Shown piece after piece: positions 6,785-6,798 of a stretch of 6,798 bases of DNA. Within the stretch, counting starts at the first letter, position 1. The number at the start of each line of letters is the position of its first letter. The notes beneath the pieces were generated by a model that worked only from the letters and a program-made list of their open reading frames with translations, was not told the origin of the DNA and made no database searches. The DNA comes from Chloroflexota bacterium (GTDB lineage: Bacteria > Chloroflexota > Dehalococcoidia > Dehalococcoidales > JAHJRU01), in contig JAHJRU010000043.1 in assembly GCA_018830745.1 (NCBI GenBank), positions 1-6,798 of the forward strand, given 5' to 3'. The position numbers were made by a program, and so were the translations under genes.

Positions 6785-6798
6785 TGGTGGGCCTTGGG
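6785..6798 (-). tRNA. Possible 3' end of a tRNA gene, truncated by the window edge
   Basis: Read on the minus strand, the last 14 bases are CCC-AAGGCCC-A-CCA: the end of a T-stem, a seven-base acceptor strand, a discriminator A and an encoded CCA. The implied 5' acceptor strand GGGCCTT resembles bacterial tRNA-Ile/Ala types that begin GGGCC and end GGCCCACCA. Only this short stretch is visible, so neither the anticodon nor the fold can be checked, and chance is not excluded. Confidence 0.3.

Overview
The window looks like bacterial chromosome. It holds three leftward genes for exported or cell-envelope proteins (positions 1-4067), one rightward gene for a RecD2-type DNA helicase (4242-6428), and about 370 bases with no protein gene, rich in short repeats, at the right edge. 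No transposase, phage, plasmid or CRISPR gene is visible. Two lipoproteins carry long proline-rich stalks with a classical lipobox, and RecD2 is the short stand-alone type found in bacteria without RecBCD. A Chloroflexota/Dehalococcoidia-like or Gram-positive-type bacterium would fit, but this is inference from protein style only and no taxonomic marker is present. The two left genes look more GC-rich than the smaller gene and recD2.

Left part (1-3321, minus strand). A likely two-gene transcription unit runs right to left. The first gene (3321-1666) encodes a lipoprotein with a proline-rich stalk and a HExxH zinc-protease signature. Fifteen bases after its stop begins a second lipoprotein gene (1650 to beyond position 1), which is open to the window edge. 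Reading it by hand gives 550 uninterrupted codons: lipobox, Pro-rich stalk, a five-repeat beta-propeller like that of GH43-type or sialidase-like proteins, and a second repetitive beta region. A good promoter (TTGACA, 18-base spacer, TAAGAT) lies just before the first gene. Together they suggest a cell-surface pair, one a probable peptidase and the other a probable carbohydrate-binding or carbohydrate-processing propeller.

Middle (3537-4067, minus strand). A small exported protein has a signal peptide that resembles a lipoprotein signal with the essential Cys replaced by Tyr. It is divergent from recD2, with a 174-base gap.

Right part (4242-6798). recD2 has a full set of SF1B helicase motifs, three helix-hairpin-helix segments, an extended -10 promoter and a GTG start. 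Behind it, 6429-6784 contains clustered GTGCAAG repeats, a GGGTGACCC/GGGTCACCC inverted pair and several potential hairpins, two of which interleave. The last 14 bases look like the 3' end (CCA, discriminator, acceptor strand) of a tRNA gene on the minus strand, cut by the window edge.

The most notable items are the unrecognised metallopeptidase/propeller lipoprotein pair and the repeat-rich spacer next to the possible tRNA end. No complete new system can be demonstrated from this window alone.
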